A stretch of 64,000 bases of DNA from Terriglobia bacterium (GCA_951813285.1 OX638355.1:4173136-4237135), one strand, 5' to 3'. Counted from the stretch's first letter, positions 36,555 through 48,000 are shown. Notes: generated by a model from the letters alone, not told the origin. Numbers and translations are program-made.

Positions 36555-39422
36555 GTGAACAGGTTTGCACTGATTTGCTTCTACGCCTTTCTCCTGCTGG
36601 CCGTCAACGGGGCCTACCTGTGGCCCCACGCCGAGCCCAATCTTTTCTACATTTCCAACCTGACTTTGCACCTGGGACTGGGCCTGGTCCTGACCGCAAT
36701 CGCTCTGGGGTACCTGCTGACCCGCTTCAGAAGAATGATCCCGGTGGCCCGCTGGGCTCTGCTCTGCTTTCTGGCCAGCTCGATACCGGCTCTGGCGCTC
36801 CTGGTCGTGGGCAATACCCAACCCCATCGCTGGATTCTCCACACCCACATCGGCCTGGCCCTGGTGTCCTTTGTCCTGGCAGGTCTTGCCGTTCGGGCCT
36901 ATTGGAGAGACAGCTACCGGCTGGATCCTCTGGGAACGGCGCGCAGGCGCTTTCGCCTGGCCGCGGCGCTGCTGGTGCTGGTTCCGGCAGGCCTGGCCGG
37001 CTATCAGCACTACTTTCCGGAGGAAGCCGACCGGGTCCGAAACCCGACCCGCACGCCGCTCTCCATGGAGGAGGAAGGAGACGGCCCGCAGAGTCCCTTT
37101 TTTCCCTCTTCCTCCACCACCACCAGCGGCGACCTGATTCCCTCCGATTTCTTCATGACCTCCCACACCTGCCAGCGGTGCCATCCCGACATCTACGAGC
37201 AGTGGTACTCCTCCATGCACCACTTCTCCTCCTTCAACAATCAGTGGTACCGCAAATCCATCGAATACATGCAGGATGTGGTCGGCACCCGGCCTTCCAA
37301 GTGGTGCGCCGGCTGCCACGACCATGCCGTCTTCTTCAACGGACGATTCGACACCCCCATCCGGGAACAGATCGACACCCCGGAAGCACAGGCGGGATTG
37401 GCCTGCACCTCCTGCCACTCCATCGTACGGATCAACAGCAGCATGGGAAACGGGGATCTGGTCATCGAGTACCCCCCCCTGCATGACATGGCTACCAGCG
37501 ACAACCCGTTGCTGCAGTGGTTCCACGACTTTCTGACCATGGCCGATCCCGGCCCTCACAAGAAAGTCTTCATGAAGCCCTTCCATCGAAAGGACACCGC
37601 GGAATTCTGCTCGAGCTGCCACAAGGTCCATCTGGATTTTCCGGTAAACCACTACCGCTGGCTGCGAGGATTCAACGACTACGACAACTGGCAGGCCAGC
37701 GGCGTTTCCGGACAGGGAGCCCGGTCTTTCTACTACCCGCCCCAACCCCGCAAGTGCGTGGACTGCCACATGCCCCTGGTGGATTCCGACGACCTGGGAA
37801 ACATCGACGGCAAGGTCCACTCCCACCGATTCCCCGGAGCCAATACGGCCGTGCCCCTGGCCAACCAGGACCAGGAGCAGCTACGCACCACCATCGACTT
37901 TCTGCAGGACAAACAGGTCGGCATCGACATCTTCGCCATGGCCTTGGGGAATCCGGTGGAAGCGGCTGAAACTTCCGGTCGAACCGGAGCCAGCCTGCAA
38001 CTCTCCAGCACATTTGCGGTGGGCGAGGAGTCGGAATCCTTTGGCGCCCGGGGCATGGTCACCACCCCTCCGCTCAAGGTGGTGGCCCCCCTGGACAAGA
38101 TTGGAGCCACCGTGCGGCGCGGGGATTCGGTGCGGGTGGACGTGGTGGTGAGGACGCTCAATGTCGGCCATTTCTTCCCCGGCGGAACCGTGGACGCCTT
38201 CGACGTCTGGGTGGAGCTTCAGGCCGTTGACGACCGGGGGCGGGTAATCTTCTGGAGCGGCCGGGTGGAAGACAACGGCGAGGGTCCGGTCGAGGAGAGC
38301 GCCCACATGTACCGGGCCTACCTGCTGGATGAGCACGGCAACCTCATCAACAAGCGGAATGCCTGGGCGGCCCGATCCACCCTGTATGTCCGCCTGATCC
38401 CCCCCGGCGCCGCCGACACGGTGCGGTTCCGCCTCGAGGTGCCTGAAAACAGCGGCGACAGGATCACTCTCACGGCCAAGGTGAACTACCGCAAGTTCAG
38501 TTGGTGGAATACCCAGTGGGCCTACGCCGGAATCCGGGACCCGAACCACCTGGATTTCGGATTGGACAAGGGTTACGACGACGGACGCTGGATCTTTCAG
38601 GGCGACTTGTCCCGGGTTTCCGGCAAGCTCAAGGAGATCCCCAGATTGCCCATCGTTGTCATGGCCGAGGACCGCACCGAGCTGAGGGTCCTGGACCGGG
38701 AAGCCGACCCGCCGGAGCTGGAGTCCACCATGGACGGGGCCGACCTGATCCGCTGGAATGACTACGGGATCGGCCTTCTGCTGCAGGGAGACCTCAAGGC
38801 CGCCGAGCAGGCCTTTCTGACCGTCACCCGGCTCGACCCGGGCTTTGCCGACGGCTGGGTGAACGTGGCGCGGGCGCGGGTGCGGGAAGGCAACACCGAA
38901 GGGGCTCAGGAGGTGCTGCGAAAGGCGCTGGAGGTAGACCCGGACCTGGCCAAGAGCCACTATTTCTACGGCTTGACCTTGAAGACCCAGGGGAAATACG
39001 ACGAGGCCCTGCGCCATTTTCGCCGCGCCCTGGCTCAGTATCCCCGGGATCGAGTGGTCAGAAACCAGGCCGGACGCATTCTCTTTCTCAAACGGCAGTA
39101 TGCCGAGGCGGTCAAGGAATTCCAGAAGGTCCTGGCCGTGGATCCGGAAGACCTGCAGGCCCACTACACCCTGATGCTCTGCTATCGGGGATTGGGCCAG
39201 AAGGAGCTGGCCGAACGGGAGCAGCAGCTCTACCTGAGATTCAAGGCCGATGACTCCTCGCAGTTCATCACCGGACCGGTGAGGCGGCGCCACCCCGAGG
39301 CCAACAACGAACGCCAGCCCATCCATGAGCACGGGTCCGTCACGCTGGAGCCGGGGCTGACCGCCGGCACGACCTACTCCGCCAGCCGGGTTGCAACCCG
39401 AGCGACCAAAACCGATTCATGA
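36555..39422 (+). CDS. Membrane-anchored pentahaem cytochrome c with TPR tail
   Basis: A 955-residue protein. About five membrane helices occupy residues 1-155. The next part has five c-type haem sites with first cysteines at C206 (CQRCH), C251 (CAGCH), C284 (CTSCH), C352 (CSSCH) and C401 (CVDCH), in the arrangement of the cytochrome c554/multihaem fold family. A beta-rich domain (about 480-690) precedes four or more TPR motifs (about 735-905, e.g. ALEVDPDLAKSHYFYGLTLK). It should sit in the inner membrane with haems in the periplasm, passing electrons or acting as a haem sensor scaffold. GTG start with GAGG some 14 bases upstream. Its stop overlaps the next ATG (ATGA). Confidence 0.88.
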   Translation: MNRFALICFYAFLLLAVNGAYLWPHAEPNLFYISNLTLHLGLGLVLTAIALGYLLTRFRRMIPVARWALLCFLASSIPALALLVVGNTQPHRWILHTHIGLALVSFVLAGLAVRAYWRDSYRLDPLGTARRRFRLAAALLVLVPAGLAGYQHYFPEEADRVRNPTRTPLSMEEEGDGPQSPFFPSSSTTTSGDLIPSDFFMTSHTCQRCHPDIYEQWYSSMHHFSSFNNQWYRKSIEYMQDVVGTRPSKWCAGCHDHAVFFNGRFDTPIREQIDTPEAQAGLACTSCHSIVRINSSMGNGDLVIEYPPLHDMATSDNPLLQWFHDFLTMADPGPHKKVFMKPFHRKDTAEFCSSCHKVHLDFPVNHYRWLRGFNDYDNWQASGVSGQGARSFYYPPQPRKCVDCHMPLVDSDDLGNIDGKVHSHRFPGANTAVPLANQDQEQLRTTIDFLQDKQVGIDIFAMALGNPVEAAETSGRTGASLQLSSTFAVGEESESFGARGMVTTPPLKVVAPLDKIGATVRRGDSVRVDVVVRTLNVGHFFPGGTVDAFDVWVELQAVDDRGRVIFWSGRVEDNGEGPVEESAHMYRAYLLDEHGNLINKRNAWAARSTLYVRLIPPGAADTVRFRLEVPENSGDRITLTAKVNYRKFSWWNTQWAYAGIRDPNHLDFGLDKGYDDGRWIFQGDLSRVSGKLKEIPRLPIVVMAEDRTELRVLDREADPPELESTMDGADLIRWNDYGIGLLLQGDLKAAEQAFLTVTRLDPGFADGWVNVARARVREGNTEGAQEVLRKALEVDPDLAKSHYFYGLTLKTQGKYDEALRHFRRALAQYPRDRVVRNQAGRILFLKRQYAEAVKEFQKVLAVDPEDLQAHYTLMLCYRGLGQKELAEREQQLYLRFKADDSSQFITGPVRRRHPEANNERQPIHEHGSVTLEPGLTAGTTYSASRVATRATKTDS

Positions 39423-41149
39423 TCCCTTCAACGCCACGAAGTAACGCAGACGGAGGCGGGCCTAGACGCTACGCGCTTTTCGTCCTATCCCTGCTGGTGC
39501 TAACCCTGCTATGCCGGCAAGGAGGGCTGCAGGCCGGCGGCGACTCCAACCCCTTCCCGGTGCAGTTCCGAAACGTCACCCGCGAGGCCGGCCTGACCTT
39601 CAAGCACAACAACGGCGCCGTCGGGAAAAAGTATCTCCCCGAGACCATGGGCTCGGGAGCCGCCTTCCTGGACTACGACAATGACGACTGGCAGGACATT
39701 CTCCTGATAAACGGCAAGAACTGGCCCGGGCGGAAAGGCCGCCGTTCTACCATGGCCCTCTACCGCAACAACCGGGACGGGACCTTTAGCGACGTGACCC
39801 GGGAGGCCCGGCTGGCCCTCGAGATCTACGGACTGGGATGCGCCGCCGGCGACTACGACAACGACGGCTGGGTGGACCTCTACGTGAGCGCCCTGGGGCC
39901 GGATCGGCTCTTTCGCAATCAGGGAGACGGCACCTTCCGGGATGTCACCGACAAGGCCGGCCTGGGAAATCCCGAATTCGCCACCAGCGTAGCCTGGTTG
40001 GACTACGACCGGGACGGCAACCTGGACCTGATCGTCACCAACTACGTGAAGTGGTCGATCGAGACCGACATTCGCTGCAGCCTGGACGGGGTCAACAAGT
40101 CCTACTGCACTCCCGAGTCCTATCCCGGTGTCTCCTCCCGGCTCTATCGGAACCGGGGAAACGGAACCTTTGCCGACGTCACCCGCAAGGCCGGACTGCT
40201 GGATCCGACCAGCAAGGCCTTGGGGGTGGCCGTCTTCGACGCCCAGGACGACGGCTGGCCCGACCTGTTGCTGGCCAACGACACCCAACCCAACAAGCTC
40301 TATATCAACCGGAAGGACGGCACCTTCAGCGATGAGGGGATCCCGGCCGGGGTGGCCTTCAGCGAGGACGGAACCGTTCGGGGAGCCATGGGGGTGGACG
40401 CGGCGGACTACGACGGGTCGGGGTTGGCCAGCCTTGTGATCGGGAACTTTTCCAACGAGATGCTGAACCTCTACCACAACGAGGGCCAGGGCCTTTTCCT
40501 GGACGAAGCCCCCACCTCGGAGGTGGGCCAGTCGAGCCTGCTGACACTGGCCTTTGCCTGTTTCTTCTTCGACTTCGACCTGGACGGCAAGCTGGACATC
40601 TTCGTCGCCAACGGCCACGTGGAGAACGATATCAACAAGGTCCAGCGGCGGGTGACCTACAAGCAGCCGCCCCACTTGTTCCACAACCGGGGCAAGGGGT
40701 TCGTCGAGGTCGCCCATCGGGTGGGGTCCGACTTCCGGCAGCCCAGGGTGGGGCGCGGCGGCGCCTACGGGGACTATGACAACGATGGGGACCTGGACCT
40801 GCTGATGACCACCAATGGCGACCCGGCCGTGCTCTGGAAAAACGAGAGGGACAAGAACCACCCCAACCGCTACTTGCGGGTGAAGACGGTGGGAACCACC
40901 AGCAACCGGGACGGCATCGGGGCCAAGGTGACCGTCCGGCATGCCGGGGGCCGATTGTGGCGGCGGGTCAAGAGCGGCAGCAGTTACTGTTCCCAAAGCG
41001 AACTGCCGGTGACCTTCGGGCTGGGACGCTCCGACAGGATTCTCTCCCTTGAGGTTCTCTGGCCCAGCGGGTCTGTGGACAAGCTGTCCGATCTCGCCCC
41101 GGATCAACGGATCGTGATTCGGGAGGGGAAGGGTTTGGTTAAAAAATAG
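39419..41149 (+). CDS. Secreted FG-GAP repeat protein with ASPIC/UnbV domain
   Basis: A 576-residue exported protein: signal sequence (YALFVLSLLVLTLLC), then FG-GAP/VCBS-type calcium-binding beta-propeller repeats with DYDNDGWVDL, DYDRDGNLDL, DFDLDGKLDI and DYDNDGDLDL loops, each followed by an LFRNxGDGTFxDVT phrase, and a C-terminal ASPIC/UnbV domain (GIGAKVTVRHAGG ... GLGRSDRILSLEVLWPSG). It overlaps the cytochrome gene by four bases and is followed 12 bp later by a longer paralogue. The family is common next to multihaem cytochromes and TPR proteins in Acidobacteriota and Planctomycetota; its role is unknown. Confidence 0.9.
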   Translation: MIPSTPRSNADGGGPRRYALFVLSLLVLTLLCRQGGLQAGGDSNPFPVQFRNVTREAGLTFKHNNGAVGKKYLPETMGSGAAFLDYDNDDWQDILLINGKNWPGRKGRRSTMALYRNNRDGTFSDVTREARLALEIYGLGCAAGDYDNDGWVDLYVSALGPDRLFRNQGDGTFRDVTDKAGLGNPEFATSVAWLDYDRDGNLDLIVTNYVKWSIETDIRCSLDGVNKSYCTPESYPGVSSRLYRNRGNGTFADVTRKAGLLDPTSKALGVAVFDAQDDGWPDLLLANDTQPNKLYINRKDGTFSDEGIPAGVAFSEDGTVRGAMGVDAADYDGSGLASLVIGNFSNEMLNLYHNEGQGLFLDEAPTSEVGQSSLLTLAFACFFFDFDLDGKLDIFVANGHVENDINKVQRRVTYKQPPHLFHNRGKGFVEVAHRVGSDFRQPRVGRGGAYGDYDNDGDLDLLMTTNGDPAVLWKNERDKNHPNRYLRVKTVGTTSNRDGIGAKVTVRHAGGRLWRRVKSGSSYCSQSELPVTFGLGRSDRILSLEVLWPSGSVDKLSDLAPDQRIVIREGKGLVKK

Positions 41150-41161
41150 GGAGCATCCGGA

Positions 41162-44100
41162 ATGACCCAACTGCAACGATTGGCGCCGCACCGGCGCATC
41201 GACCTGATCCTGCTGCTAGCCCTGGCTTCGGGGCCGACTGCCTGCCAACCCCTGGGGCAGCCCGGCTCCCTCCGGGCCGCGGTCGAGGAGTCGGCCGCCG
41301 CTAGCCGATCGGCCGAAGCCCGCCTGATCTACCACAACAACATCGGAATTGCCCTGCTGGAGCAGTTCAACCACGAAGAGGCCCTGAAGGAATTTGCCCG
41401 CTGCCTGGCCATCCGCCAGGACTTCCTGCCAGCCATCGTCAACAGCGGGCTGGCTCACTTCTACCTCCAGCAACTGGACGAGTCGGAAGAACTCCTGAAG
41501 CAGGCCTTGAGCCTGAACGACCGGCAACCCACCGCCCTGTTCGCCATGGGCCTCATCCACAAGAACCAGGACCGGTTGGAGCTTGCCCTGGAATCCTTTC
41601 GGAAAATACTGCTGCAAGACCCCCAGGATCCTCCCACCCTCTATCAGGTCGGCCAGATAAACCTGAAACGAGAGGAATACGACCAGGCGGAGAAGGTGCT
41701 GCGGCAGGTGGTTCAACTTTCCCCCTACGACACCGCCGCCCATTACAGCCTGGCCATGAGCCTGCTGCGCGGCGGAAATCGAGCCGATGGGAGCCAGGTG
41801 ATGCAACAGTTCCTGAGGCTGCGAGAGAGCGGCGGCATGAGTTCCACCGGCACTCAATACGGAGAGCAGGGCAAGTACATGCTGGCCACCGGCGAGTACC
41901 CCGAAATCAAGGACCTGCTCCCTGAGCCGCCCCCTGCCGCCGAGGCAACGCCCGTCCGATTCTCCGAGGTGGGCCGGCAAGCCGGCCTGACCCTTCCGCG
42001 GAGCTCCGCCGAACAGAGCCGAGGTTCCGGGCCAATCCTCGCGAAGGAAGGCAGTCCGGCCGACCCGGTCCGCCAGCGGGCCTCCCGGATGGGTTCGGGA
42101 GCCGCCTTCGGCGACTACGACTCGGACGGAGACCTGGACCTCTATTTGGCCCGCTGCGGCCCGGACGCGGCTCGATCGGGCGGCTTGCTCTACCGCAACG
42201 ACGGGTTGGGTCGTTTCGAGGAAGTGAGCCGGCAGTCCGGCATCGACCATCGGGACTGCGGCATGGGCGCCTACTGGGGCGATCTGGACAACGACGGCCA
42301 CCCCGACCTGTTCTTGACCAATTACGGAGCCAACCGGCTCTATCGCAATCTCGGGGACGGGACCTTCGCCGACGTGACGGCAGCCGCGGGCGTGGCCGGG
42401 GGCGATCACTGGCATCTGGCCGCGGCTCTGGCCGACTACGATCATGACGGAGACCTGGATATCTACGTCGGTCGATTTCAGAAAGCCGGCCCGCAGGCCA
42501 GTGGAGAATCCCGGGTTCTCCCGGACAACATTATGGAGGGAGGCGCCCACCTGTTCCGCAACGACGGCAAGGGGGCGTTCACCGACCTGGCCGAGACGGC
42601 CCGGGTGCGTGCCCCGGGGGACAATCTGATATCGGTGGTCTTCACCGACTTCGACAACCGGCGCGACGTCGATTTCTGGACCGTCGCCCTGGGAGGACCC
42701 AACCGGCTCTTCAGCAATCAGAGGGTGGGCACCTTCCTGGACCTGGGAAAGCGCTTGAACCGCCTGGCCTCGCTCCCGGCCCACAGCGTCTCCACGGCCG
42801 ACCTGGACAAGGACGGGCGCATGGACTTCCTGCTGGGTCCGGCGAGCGGCCCGCTCACCTGGATCCGAAATCTGGGACGGCAGGAGTTTCAAGCCGCCGA
42901 ACTGGAGTTTCCGGGCATCTCCCCCGAGGCCCGTAGCTGGACCAGCCAGGCCTTCGACTATGACAACGACGGAGACCTGGACGTGCTGGAGGTGCGGGGA
43001 GGCCCCCCGGGCGGCTCTCCGAGAGGATCCGGTCCCGAGCTGTACCGGAATCGGGGCGACGGCAGTTTCCAGCCCGTGACGGCCGAATCCGGTCTCGACC
43101 GCTTTCGGGACCGGGCCTTCCGCGGCGCGACCCTGGGCGATTACGACAACGACGGAGACACCGATTTCCTGTTGACGGTCAACGGCGGCCGTCCCCTGCT
43201 GTTCCGCAACGAGGGGGGGAACCGGAATCGCTGGGTGAAGATCCGCTTGAAGGGCAGCAACAGCAACAAGTCGGGCATTGGCACCAAAGTGGAGGTCAAG
43301 TCCGGGACCCTCTGGCAGAAGGTCGAGGTCAACGGCGGTAGCGGCTATCTTTCCCAGAGTCCCCCGGAAGTTCTCTTCGGCCTGGGCCGGCGCAACTCGG
43401 TGGATGCCCTGCGGCTGCTCTGGCCCGGGGGGGTGCTCCAGTCGGAGACCGATCTGCCGGTCAACCGAGTCCGCCTGGTGAACGAGCTGGACCGCAAGGG
43501 CACTTCCTGCCCGCTGCTCTACACCTGGAACGGAAACCGCTATCAGTTCGTCACCGACTTCCTGGGGGGCTGCGCCATCGGCTACCTGCTAAGCCCCGGC
43601 CATTACAACACCCCCGACACCGACGAATACATCAGGATCGCTTCCTCTCAGCTCAAGGTCAGGGACGGGCGCTACTCGCTGCGGATCAACAACCAGTTGG
43701 AGGAAGTACTCTACATCGACCAGACCGAACTGCTGGTGCTGGACCACCCCGAGGAGCTGGAGCTCTACCCCAACGAACGTCTCATGCCCGGCCCCCCATA
43801 TCCCCAGTTCAAGATTTATGCCTCCCGGGGAGCCCGGCCGCCTGTCTCAGCCCGGGATCACCGGGGCCGCGACGTCCTGCCGCTGATCAGCCGGGAGGAC
43901 CGAAAATACCCCGACCGGTTTCGACTCCTGCCCTTCAAGGGGTATGCGGAAGAGCACGCCCTGGTCCTGGACCTGGGCGACCTTTCCGATCAGACCCGGG
44001 TGTCCCTGCTGATGACCGCCTGGATCGACTATGCCGATTCCACCGCCAACTATCAGGCCTCCCAATCCCAGGCAAAGCTGGTGCCTCCCTACCTGCAGGT

Positions 44101-44800
44101 CAAGGACCAACGAGGCGACTGGCGGACCGTCATCCCTCAAATGGGCTTTCCGGCCGGTCTGCCCAAGACCATGGTGGTGGATTTGAGCGGCAAGTTCCTG
44201 ACCGACGACTACCGGGTTCGGATCGTCACCAGCATGCGAATCTACTGGGACCGGATCCTGGTCAACACCTACCCGGAGGAGCCGACCCTGCGCCAGCACC
44301 GGTTGTCGCCTCAGTCCGCCGACCTGCGCTTCCGGGGATTCCCACGGGAATACAGCCCCGACGGCCGCCGGCCGCTGATCTACGACTACGGATGGATCCA
44401 CCCCACGGCCCCCTGGAAGAGCCATATCGGAAACTACACCCGGTTCGGACCGGTGGCCGAGTTGCTCCACAGTCGGGACGACCGCTACGTCATCATGCGC
44501 AACGGAGACGAAATTCACCTGGACTACGACGCGGCCGGCCTGCCTCCACTGCCCCCGGGTTGGCAACGGACCTTCCTGCTCTATGCCGACGGATTCGGCA
44601 AGGACATGGATCCCCATTCGGCCGCCCCCGAGTTCGTGACACCGCTCCCTTTTCACGGGATGAAGCGATATCCCTACGGCAAAGCGGAGCGTTATCCCGA
44701 CACGCCGAGCCACCGCCGCTATCTTCGCCGGTACAACACCCGCCGTGTTTCCTCGCCCTATCCGGACCTCCGGCCTAACCAATACTCCCGGGCTCGTTGA
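41162..44800 (+). CDS. TPR / FG-GAP / ASPIC-UnbV protein with long C-terminal domain
   Basis: A 1,212-residue exported protein, paralogous to its neighbour. It begins with a possible lipoprotein signal (LLLALASGPTAC), TPR repeats (residues 55-235), FG-GAP repeats (DYDSDGDLDLYLAR, DLDNDGHPDLFLTNYG, DYDHDGDLDIYVG, DYDNDGDTDFLLT) and an ASPIC/UnbV domain near residue 700-775. The last ~430 residues (from CPLLYTWNGNRYQFVTDFLGG) are a beta-rich domain seen after UnbV in long family members. GGGAG precedes the ATG. It completes the apparent three-gene operon. Confidence 0.88.
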   Translation: MTQLQRLAPHRRIDLILLLALASGPTACQPLGQPGSLRAAVEESAAASRSAEARLIYHNNIGIALLEQFNHEEALKEFARCLAIRQDFLPAIVNSGLAHFYLQQLDESEELLKQALSLNDRQPTALFAMGLIHKNQDRLELALESFRKILLQDPQDPPTLYQVGQINLKREEYDQAEKVLRQVVQLSPYDTAAHYSLAMSLLRGGNRADGSQVMQQFLRLRESGGMSSTGTQYGEQGKYMLATGEYPEIKDLLPEPPPAAEATPVRFSEVGRQAGLTLPRSSAEQSRGSGPILAKEGSPADPVRQRASRMGSGAAFGDYDSDGDLDLYLARCGPDAARSGGLLYRNDGLGRFEEVSRQSGIDHRDCGMGAYWGDLDNDGHPDLFLTNYGANRLYRNLGDGTFADVTAAAGVAGGDHWHLAAALADYDHDGDLDIYVGRFQKAGPQASGESRVLPDNIMEGGAHLFRNDGKGAFTDLAETARVRAPGDNLISVVFTDFDNRRDVDFWTVALGGPNRLFSNQRVGTFLDLGKRLNRLASLPAHSVSTADLDKDGRMDFLLGPASGPLTWIRNLGRQEFQAAELEFPGISPEARSWTSQAFDYDNDGDLDVLEVRGGPPGGSPRGSGPELYRNRGDGSFQPVTAESGLDRFRDRAFRGATLGDYDNDGDTDFLLTVNGGRPLLFRNEGGNRNRWVKIRLKGSNSNKSGIGTKVEVKSGTLWQKVEVNGGSGYLSQSPPEVLFGLGRRNSVDALRLLWPGGVLQSETDLPVNRVRLVNELDRKGTSCPLLYTWNGNRYQFVTDFLGGCAIGYLLSPGHYNTPDTDEYIRIASSQLKVRDGRYSLRINNQLEEVLYIDQTELLVLDHPEELELYPNERLMPGPPYPQFKIYASRGARPPVSARDHRGRDVLPLISREDRKYPDRFRLLPFKGYAEEHALVLDLGDLSDQTRVSLLMTAWIDYADSTANYQASQSQAKLVPPYLQVKDQRGDWRTVIPQMGFPAGLPKTMVVDLSGKFLTDDYRVRIVTSMRIYWDRILVNTYPEEPTLRQHRLSPQSADLRFRGFPREYSPDGRRPLIYDYGWIHPTAPWKSHIGNYTRFGPVAELLHSRDDRYVIMRNGDEIHLDYDAAGLPPLPPGWQRTFLLYADGFGKDMDPHSAAPEFVTPLPFHGMKRYPYGKAERYPDTPSHRRYLRRYNTRRVSSPYPDLRPNQYSRAR

Positions 44801-45041
44801 CTCGAGCCTTTGAATGCACAGCGCTTCCATTCCCACACGGGATGGACCGCAGAGCGCTCCCAGCCAGTCCCAGCAACGCCGAATATGGCCTCCTTGCGTA
44901 CTAATTCACCTAATAATCACTAATAAACTCCATACCTTCACTATTACTTTACTTTGAATGTGTATAGTTTAGTGGGTTGTGCTTTCGTCCCCAACCCATA
45001 TTCTGCCGATTCGGCGAGAGATTTAAAGAAAGGCGCAAGTA
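44801..45041. other. AT-rich intergenic stretch
   Basis: A hairpin with arms TCCATTCCC and GGGATGGA lies at 44826-44847 without a T-run. From 44895 to about 44970 the DNA is strikingly AT-rich compared with the surroundings and includes TTTACT and TAGTTT boxes that could form the promoter of the next gene. No ORF is supported. Confidence 0.5.
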
Positions 45042-48000
45042 ATGTGGAATCATCGAGCAGAGTCGGCGGTAGCAAGCCCTCATACCAGATTTCCCGCAAT
45101 TAGGGTTAGGAGGGTAACGCTTTTATTTACAATAGTTGGCAAGAGTATCCCGCCAAATCTTCCCCTCCGTCCATCTCTCCTCCCGGCAAACAGTCGCATC
45201 GCCGGGTCCTCCCGATGGTACCGCCAACCCGTCCTCGCCTGCCTGCTGGCCCTGGTCGGGATCCTGGGCTGGGCCGTTGAGGCCCGTGCCCAGGACCTTG
45301 CCGGCGACAAGGCGGCGCTGGAGGCGCTCTACAACGCCACCGATGGGGGCAATTGGACCAATAACACAAACTGGCTGAGTGATGAGTCGGTCGGTAGCTG
45401 GCAGGGCGTCACTGTCAGCCACGGACGTGTGACGGGGCTGAAACTGGCCGACAACAACTTGACCGGGGCCATTCCCTCCGAGTTGGGCAACCTCTCCAGC
45501 CTCGAGGAGTTGTATCTCTCCCTCAACCAATTAACGGGACCCATCCCCGGCCAACTGGGCAACCTCTCCAATCTTGAGTTGCTGTGGCTGCATAGTAACC
45601 AACTGACAGGGTCCATCCCCTCAACGCTGGGCAGCCTCGAGCGCCTTGTGTGGCTGTCTCTCCACTACAACCAACTGAAGGGGGCCGTCCCCTCCACGTT
45701 GGGCAACCTCTACGGCCTTGAGACGCTGTATCTCAACAACAACCAACTGACGGGGCCATTTCCAAAAAGCCTCACGAACCTCACGAGTCTGGATACTCTG
45801 TACTTCGACAACGGCACAGCAGGCCTGTGCGCACCGGCGGATAGCGCGTTCCAGAACTGGCTCGAAGCCATCGACAGCACAGATAACGGCCCCACCTGCT
45901 CCTCAGACAATTACTCCATCCCGGGAAGGACCACGCTGACCTATCCCAATGCAGGGTCCAACCTGGACGATCTGATCGCCAGAGTCGCCTCCGGACAAAT
46001 CGAGGCCGAAGACGCCGCCGCGGAAGCTCCCCTGCACCGGGGAGACGCAGTGGCGGTGACCATCCACCTTTCCGGCAACGTGAACAGCGTAGTCAGCTTC
46101 CTGCAAGCCAACGGCGTCACTCCCAGAAACCAAGGCACGGACTACATTGAGGCCTTCGTGCCGGTTCGGCTCCTGGGATCTGTCTCGCAACAGACCGGAG
46201 TCCTCCGCATGCGGATGATCCAACCGCCGCAGGAGAACCAGATTCCGAACAACGTTCCCGGCAACGGCCCCCCGGTGCATGGTTCTCCGGCCTGGAACCG
46301 GGCCGGGTACGACGGCCGGGGAGTCCAAGTAGGCGTCATCGACTTAGGGTTCATGGGCCTCAGCCGCGTCATGGGCACCGAGTTGCCGACAGCGGTAAGG
46401 GCTATGTGTTTCGACTACTCAACACCCCCTCCTACCAGCTTCACCCACCTTGCGAGGGATTGCGAAACAGGGGGCAGCCACGGCACGGTGGTTGCGGAGT
46501 CGGTCCTGGACATTGCCCCCGAGGTCGAACTCTTCATAGCCAACCCAGGGACACCCGGAGACTTGAAACGAGTCATTGATTGGATGACCCTCCACGGTGT
46601 AGATGTGATCAATCACTCGGTAGGATGGTTCTTCGACGGTCCCGGCGACGGCACTTCCCCCAGCAGCGTTAGTCCGTTGGAGACCGTGGAACTGGCTGTG
46701 ACGAAGGGAATCGTTTGGGCAAACGCTGCCGGGAATGACGCTTGGCACACCTGGTTCAAACGTGCCCCTTTTTCTCCGTACGTCATCAATTTTGATGGTC
46801 TTGATTCCACCAACTCCATTCAGCTTCGCAGAGGATGGCATATACCCGTCCAATTAAGGTGGGACGACACCTGGGGCGGAGCGGATCGAGACCTGGACCT
46901 CTGTATCGGCGACACCGCCACCGGAGCGATTCTTCAGTGCACCGGCAACCCGCAAGCAGGAGGTGCTGGGCACAACCCATACGAAGTATTGAGATTCACG
47001 CCTCCCAAAGACGGGCAGTTTGACTTGGTGGTGGTGCGTCGAGGCGGCACCGAGCCTGGCTGGATTCAGCTCACCATTTGGTGGGGACCTGCACTGGAGC
47101 ACTCCACCGGTAACGGCAGCATCACCAATCCGGGGGAAAGCAACAATCCCGGCGTGTTGACCGTGGGCGCAGCTCATTGGAACAACGCCGATACGATAGA
47201 GAGTTACAGCAGCCGTGGGCCCCTCCCGGACGGCCGGATCAAGCCCGACCTTGTGGGAGCGGCTTGCGGGGAGACGGAGACGTGGACTCGTGGCTTCTGC
47301 GGGACCAGCCAGGCCTCGCCCCACGTGGCCGGAATGGCGGCCTTGGTGCGGCAGCGGTTCCCGCAAGCGACGCCGGCCCAGGTCGCCGCCTACCTTAAAA
47401 ACAACGCCGAGCAGCGGGTGAGCAGCCCGGACCCCAATAACACCTGGGGGCACGGCCTTGCGGTGCTGCCACCGATCTCGCCCTACAATATCTCCTGCAC
47501 CAACGGCACGACCGTGCCCAATCCGCTCAGCAACCCCGGTCTGGTGCGGGACTGCGAAGCGCTGCTGGAGGCGAAAGGACGAGCACAACTGAACTGGGCG
47601 CCGGACAGTCCCATCACGATGTGGCAAGGCATCACTCTGGGAGGTTCTCCACAGCGTGTGACCCTGCTGGATCTCAGTAACAGCCAACTCGCCGGGAGCA
47701 TCCATCCCGAACTGGGCAATCTCGAGAACCTTCAGGTGCTGAACCTCAGCCAAAATCGTCTGTCGAAGACCATCCCTCCGGAATTGGGCAATCTCGCCAG
47801 CCTTCAGTGGCTCGGGCTCGGCAGCAACCAACTCACGGGAAGCATCCCCGCCCAGTTGAGCAAACTCACCAACCTTGAGGGGCTGGCGCTCCACAACAAC
47901 CAATTGACCGGTCCGATCCCGACCGAGTTGGGCAACCTCGCCAGCCTTCAGTATCTGCAGCTCCACAACAACCAATTGACCAGTCCGATCCCGACCGAGT

